Positions 61,246 through 64,000 of a stretch of 64,000 bases of DNA are shown piece by piece. How positions within the stretch are numbered: the first letter of the stretch is position 1; every line of letters begins with the position of its first letter. The stretch is from contig JAVTVX010000027.1 in NCBI GenBank assembly GCA_033439265.1, positions 12,601,001 to 12,665,000 on the forward strand, in the 5' to 3' direction. The notes under the pieces are model-generated. The model worked only from the letters and a program-made list of their open reading frames with translations. It was not told the origin of the DNA and did not search any database. This stretch comes from Dillenia suffruticosa. Lineage: Eukaryota > Streptophyta > Magnoliopsida > Dilleniales > Dilleniaceae. A program made the translations under genes and the position numbers.

Positions 61246-63427
61246 TCGGTAAGTATTATTTTTTTAAGATATATTATAATTGTCTAACATCAGATTAAAT
61301 TTTATTTTACTGTTTGAATGTGAAAATACATTTAGATTTGCATATTTCATTTCTCCATTTGTATGTTATATTTAGTGGCTCATGTTTCATTTTCGAAATA
61401 TTATTTGCTAATATGTTTTTTTTTTTATAGATCATTTCGGACGATAATTTAAATATGGTATGTTTTTTCATATACTCTATTATATTTTTTATAAACATGC
61501 AATTTTCATTGTTTGCAAGAAAAAACTCTTTTACAGTTTCAACGTGGAGGACATAGACGATCTTCTGATACAAGACCAAACTCTTCGGCGTCACCGTCCG
61601 TTTCAGCTGCACCTTCCCATGCCCCTTCACCTTGTACTGATACACCTTTACCGTTTCCTTCAGTTGCACCTTCAATTATACCTTCAATGCAAGATTCACA
61701 CGTTGAGGGGGAAGATACGCGAGAGGTGATATCCCCTTGCGGAGATTCGTAAGTAATAAATTTTGAAATATTATCACAATTGTTTCTTTATTTATATAGC
61801 TGATTAGTTTATTTAAATATTTTTTTTACTAACCATTTTTTTTGTTTCTAATTTTATGATAAATTCACAAATTCTGTGTATGTTATTCATGAGCTGAATA
61901 GAATCATTAACAACCATTGGGGAGGAGTATCGATGTCTTACACAAGTATTCCAGATGATATCAAAGAGTTATGGTAGAGAGAATTCAAGGTAAATGAGAC
62001 CTCTAAGTTTAAATATAAAAATAAGTGTATAATTTAAATATAACAAATTGCTTTTTTTATTGAAGTGAAAGTTCAATTGGGATGAGACCGAGGAGCTTGA
62101 AATAAGAAGAATATTTTAAAAAAAATACGGTCATCACATCCGAGGTGTACTAAATCAAGCAAAAAAGAGCCGAAAGAAGCCACACTGCATCACCGAAGAA
62201 AATTGGCTTAAGATTTTAAACTTCTGGGATTCCGATGAGAGTCGACGGAGGAGTGAGCAGAATAAAAAAAATCGATCTTATAATTCTGGGGAATCATCTG
62301 CTACTTATGCGGGAGGCTCAATCAATATTGATGAGTATAGAAATAGAATGATAATTTCGTTCAATTATTATTTTTTGAATTTAATTCATTTATTTTTTCA
62401 TTAATTCATCTAACAGTGTTTTTTTTAGACCAAGAAAATGGGATCACCGCCATCATTTAGAGAGACTTTCGTACGTACTTTTCAGAAAAAAGACAAGACC
62501 TGGAGTGGGGAGAGAGATAGAGTGGTTATGGTATGTAATTTCAAAATTTTAAATTGTTTTATAGAAACTTTATAACAAAGATTTTAACATATTATGCTCA
62601 ATTTATCATAACAACATTAGAACAAGAATTTAATAGATTTGTCTATTCAAATATTTTTTCAACTACTTAAATTGAACTTTTCATTTCTAATTTATATATA
62701 TATATATTTAATTATTAATTAAAATTAGAAAATACATAATATCAAATTTGTTACGTCAATTCCAAATGGTTGGTTCATTATGTTACGTACTAGTATAACT
62801 TTTTCTTTTATTCAATCTGTTATAGTTTCAAACTCGTAATAGTAGTTGAATTTTAATTTCAATTACAACACTCATCATCATCTAAATATCATTCTAATGG
62901 ATTAAGCAACTAAATATATAAATATAAGTATGTGTAATTTTAATTCCATAAGTATATTAAATTTATAATAATTGATTCACATATTAATTTTTGTGTCTTA
63001 TTGTTTACTGTCAATCGCTTAATGAGAAATACAATTTTGTATTTTGATTTTATTTGTTAGATTTTTTATTACATTGTTAAACTGTTAATTGACACTTGTA
63101 TTTCTTTTGTTGGATATTTTAGTATATTGTTATTTTAATTTTCTTCTAATTTCTTATATGACAATGCATGAGAAATATGATAAGTTTCTACTTAGAAATT
63201 CCAGTGGTAGTGATAATGCTGCTACGTCTGAGTCATCTGTTAATGATATGGCTTTATGGCTCGAGGCTACTGGTGGAGCAAAGCAGAGAAGAGTACTTGG
63301 GATAGGCTCGTTGAGCAGAACTTGCAGACTCAGTGGTCTATGTTCTTCCGCCCAAACATCAGTAAGAGCAGAATTAATGCAAATGAACCAAGAGCTGAGC
63401 CGCATGAAGGAGCTGTTAGCACAAAAA

Positions 63428-63525
63428 GACAATGAACTTCAAGCCATGCGCGTAGAGTAGCAACGAAGAGACAATGAACTTCAAGCCATGCGCATAGAAC
63501 AGCAGCGAAGAGACAATGAATTTGA
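63428..63525 (+). repeat. 42 bp tandem repeat in the coiled coil of the TNPA-type gene
   Basis: Starts at 63428, 63470 and 63512 are 42 bp apart and code for DNELQAMRVE..QRR, a 14-residue (two-heptad) repeat, as expected for lengthening a coiled coil in register. Confidence 0.85.
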
Positions 63526-63616
63526 AAAGTTTCGCGCACAACAGAGGCTTATAATGTTACATCTTCAGCTAGTCTTCGTTTCAAGTTCGATTCCCCCTTT
63601 TCTATCTCCTCCAAAT

Positions 63617-63737
63617 GATGGTGATGATGATTATGACATATTTGGTGATGGTGATGGTAATGGTGATGGTGATGGTGATGGTGACGGTGACAGTGACGAT
63701 AACGGTGATGGTGACGATGATGGTGATAATGTTTTTT
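63617..63737 (+). repeat. GATGGTGAT/GAC hexamer repeat coding an Asp-Gly tail
   Basis: About 20 (GAY GGT)-like hexamers encode an acidic DGDGDG run at the end of the TNPA-type frame, ending in TTTTGA at 63735-63740. Confidence 0.85.
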
Positions 63738-64000
63738 GAAACAATTTTTATTTCACGTTTATATTTAATTAGACTTGTCATTAGAATTTCGTTTATACTT
63801 CTACATATTTGATATTTTGTTACTTATTTATTACTGTTTATTATTATTTCATGACGATAGTAGTGTTTTTATAATTATTATTTGATTGATAGTATTAGAT
63901 GGTTAGTTGTTTGAATGAGTAGAGACTACATAAATTTCGTATTATTGACTGTTGGATGGTACCCTAGATGATTTGTTGATGATGATGTTGGCGGTTTAGT

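Larger units (their letters stand above)
61544..63739 (+). pseudogene. TNPA/Transposase_24-type CACTA gene, interrupted
   Basis: Exon-like parts: 61539-61749 (Ser/Pro-rich), about 61870-61995, 62065-62350 (YGHHIRGVLNQAKKSRKKPH; RRRSEQNKKNRSYNSG, the Transposase_24 signature; then GGSINIDEYRNRM), 62432-62530 (FRETFVRTFQKKDKTWSGER), and 63165-63739 (coiled coil and acidic tail). Stops occur at about 61975, 62115 and 63458. In En/Spm this second protein binds the subterminal repeats and brings the ends together; here the binding sites would be the GCGACGRA hairpins. Splice sites are approximate. Confidence 0.75.
54678..64000 (+). mobile_element. Large CACTA (En/Spm) element with both transposase genes, right end outside window
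   Basis: The left terminus CATTACAAAAAAACACGG matches 17 of 18 bases of the CACTA element at 26039. Hairpin arrays on GCGACGAA follow (54690-55280, 55930-56400), then a GC-rich leader, a TNP2-type gene and a TNPA-type gene, the standard autonomous layout. No right subterminal array or terminus appears before base 64000. Both genes carry premature stops, so this copy is no longer autonomous as it stands. A CACTA-like right terminus at 55286-55299 raises the alternative that 54678-55299 is a separate small element and the large one begins near 55930. Confidence 0.85.

Noticed and set aside
1-64000. CRISPR arrays, bacterial operons, riboswitches, origins
   Set aside because: The window is plant nuclear DNA; the regular short repeats seen are CACTA subterminal hairpins and microsatellites, not CRISPR.

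Overview
The window is nuclear DNA of a flowering plant, almost certainly a eudicot. The evidence is an intact PLS-class PPR gene that closely resembles Arabidopsis At4g39952 as I remember it, an intronless RAP2-4-type AP2/ERF gene, a short-intron plant gene of unknown function, and a repeat load of Ty1/Copia, Ty3/Gypsy, CACTA (En/Spm), hAT and L1-type LINE elements in AT-rich DNA. I do not name a species.

Layout. 1-3.7 kb: 3' end of a Copia fossil (copy A), split by a 2 kb repeat that carries a dense, decaying GTCGA-motif array. 4.0-6.4 kb: PPR gene with a recognisable promoter. 6.7-7.3 kb: a 64 bp tandem duplication and a 410 bp hAT-type MITE with exact 8 bp target duplications. 7.3-15.2 kb: mostly non-coding, with a decayed organellar trnW(CCA), unidentified exon-like patches and AT-rich DNA. 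15.3-17.0 kb: a four-exon gene for a 370-residue protein with an N-terminal destruction-box match and a Cys-rich C-terminal block. 17-21.7 kb: non-coding. 21.7-23.1 kb: RAP2-4-like gene. 23.5-29.9 kb: a minus-strand Gypsy fossil into which a 3,166 bp CACTA element has jumped (TCC target duplication); the CACTA carries the first 25 codons of an S-adenosylmethionine synthetase gene. 31.3-39.2 kb: layered LTR-like repeats and LINE pieces. 39.264-45.922 kb: a second Copia element (copy B) with both LTRs and a 5 bp AGAGT target duplication. 45.9-53.2 kb: intergenic DNA, a Tat-type Gypsy fragment and a Gypsy LTR with an integrase tail. 54.7 kb to the end: a large CACTA element with both classic genes (TNP2-type transposase and TNPA/Transposase_24-type protein), its right end outside the window.

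Three ordinary host genes are supported (PPR, unknown four-exon gene, RAP2-4-like); nearly everything right of 23.4 kb is transposon-derived. The strongest story is a CACTA family present in two forms: a short non-autonomous copy that captured a host gene fragment and a large transposase-bearing copy that has begun to decay. They share an 18 bp terminus and arrays of short hairpins built on GCGACGRA. All readings were made by eye without alignments or database searches.
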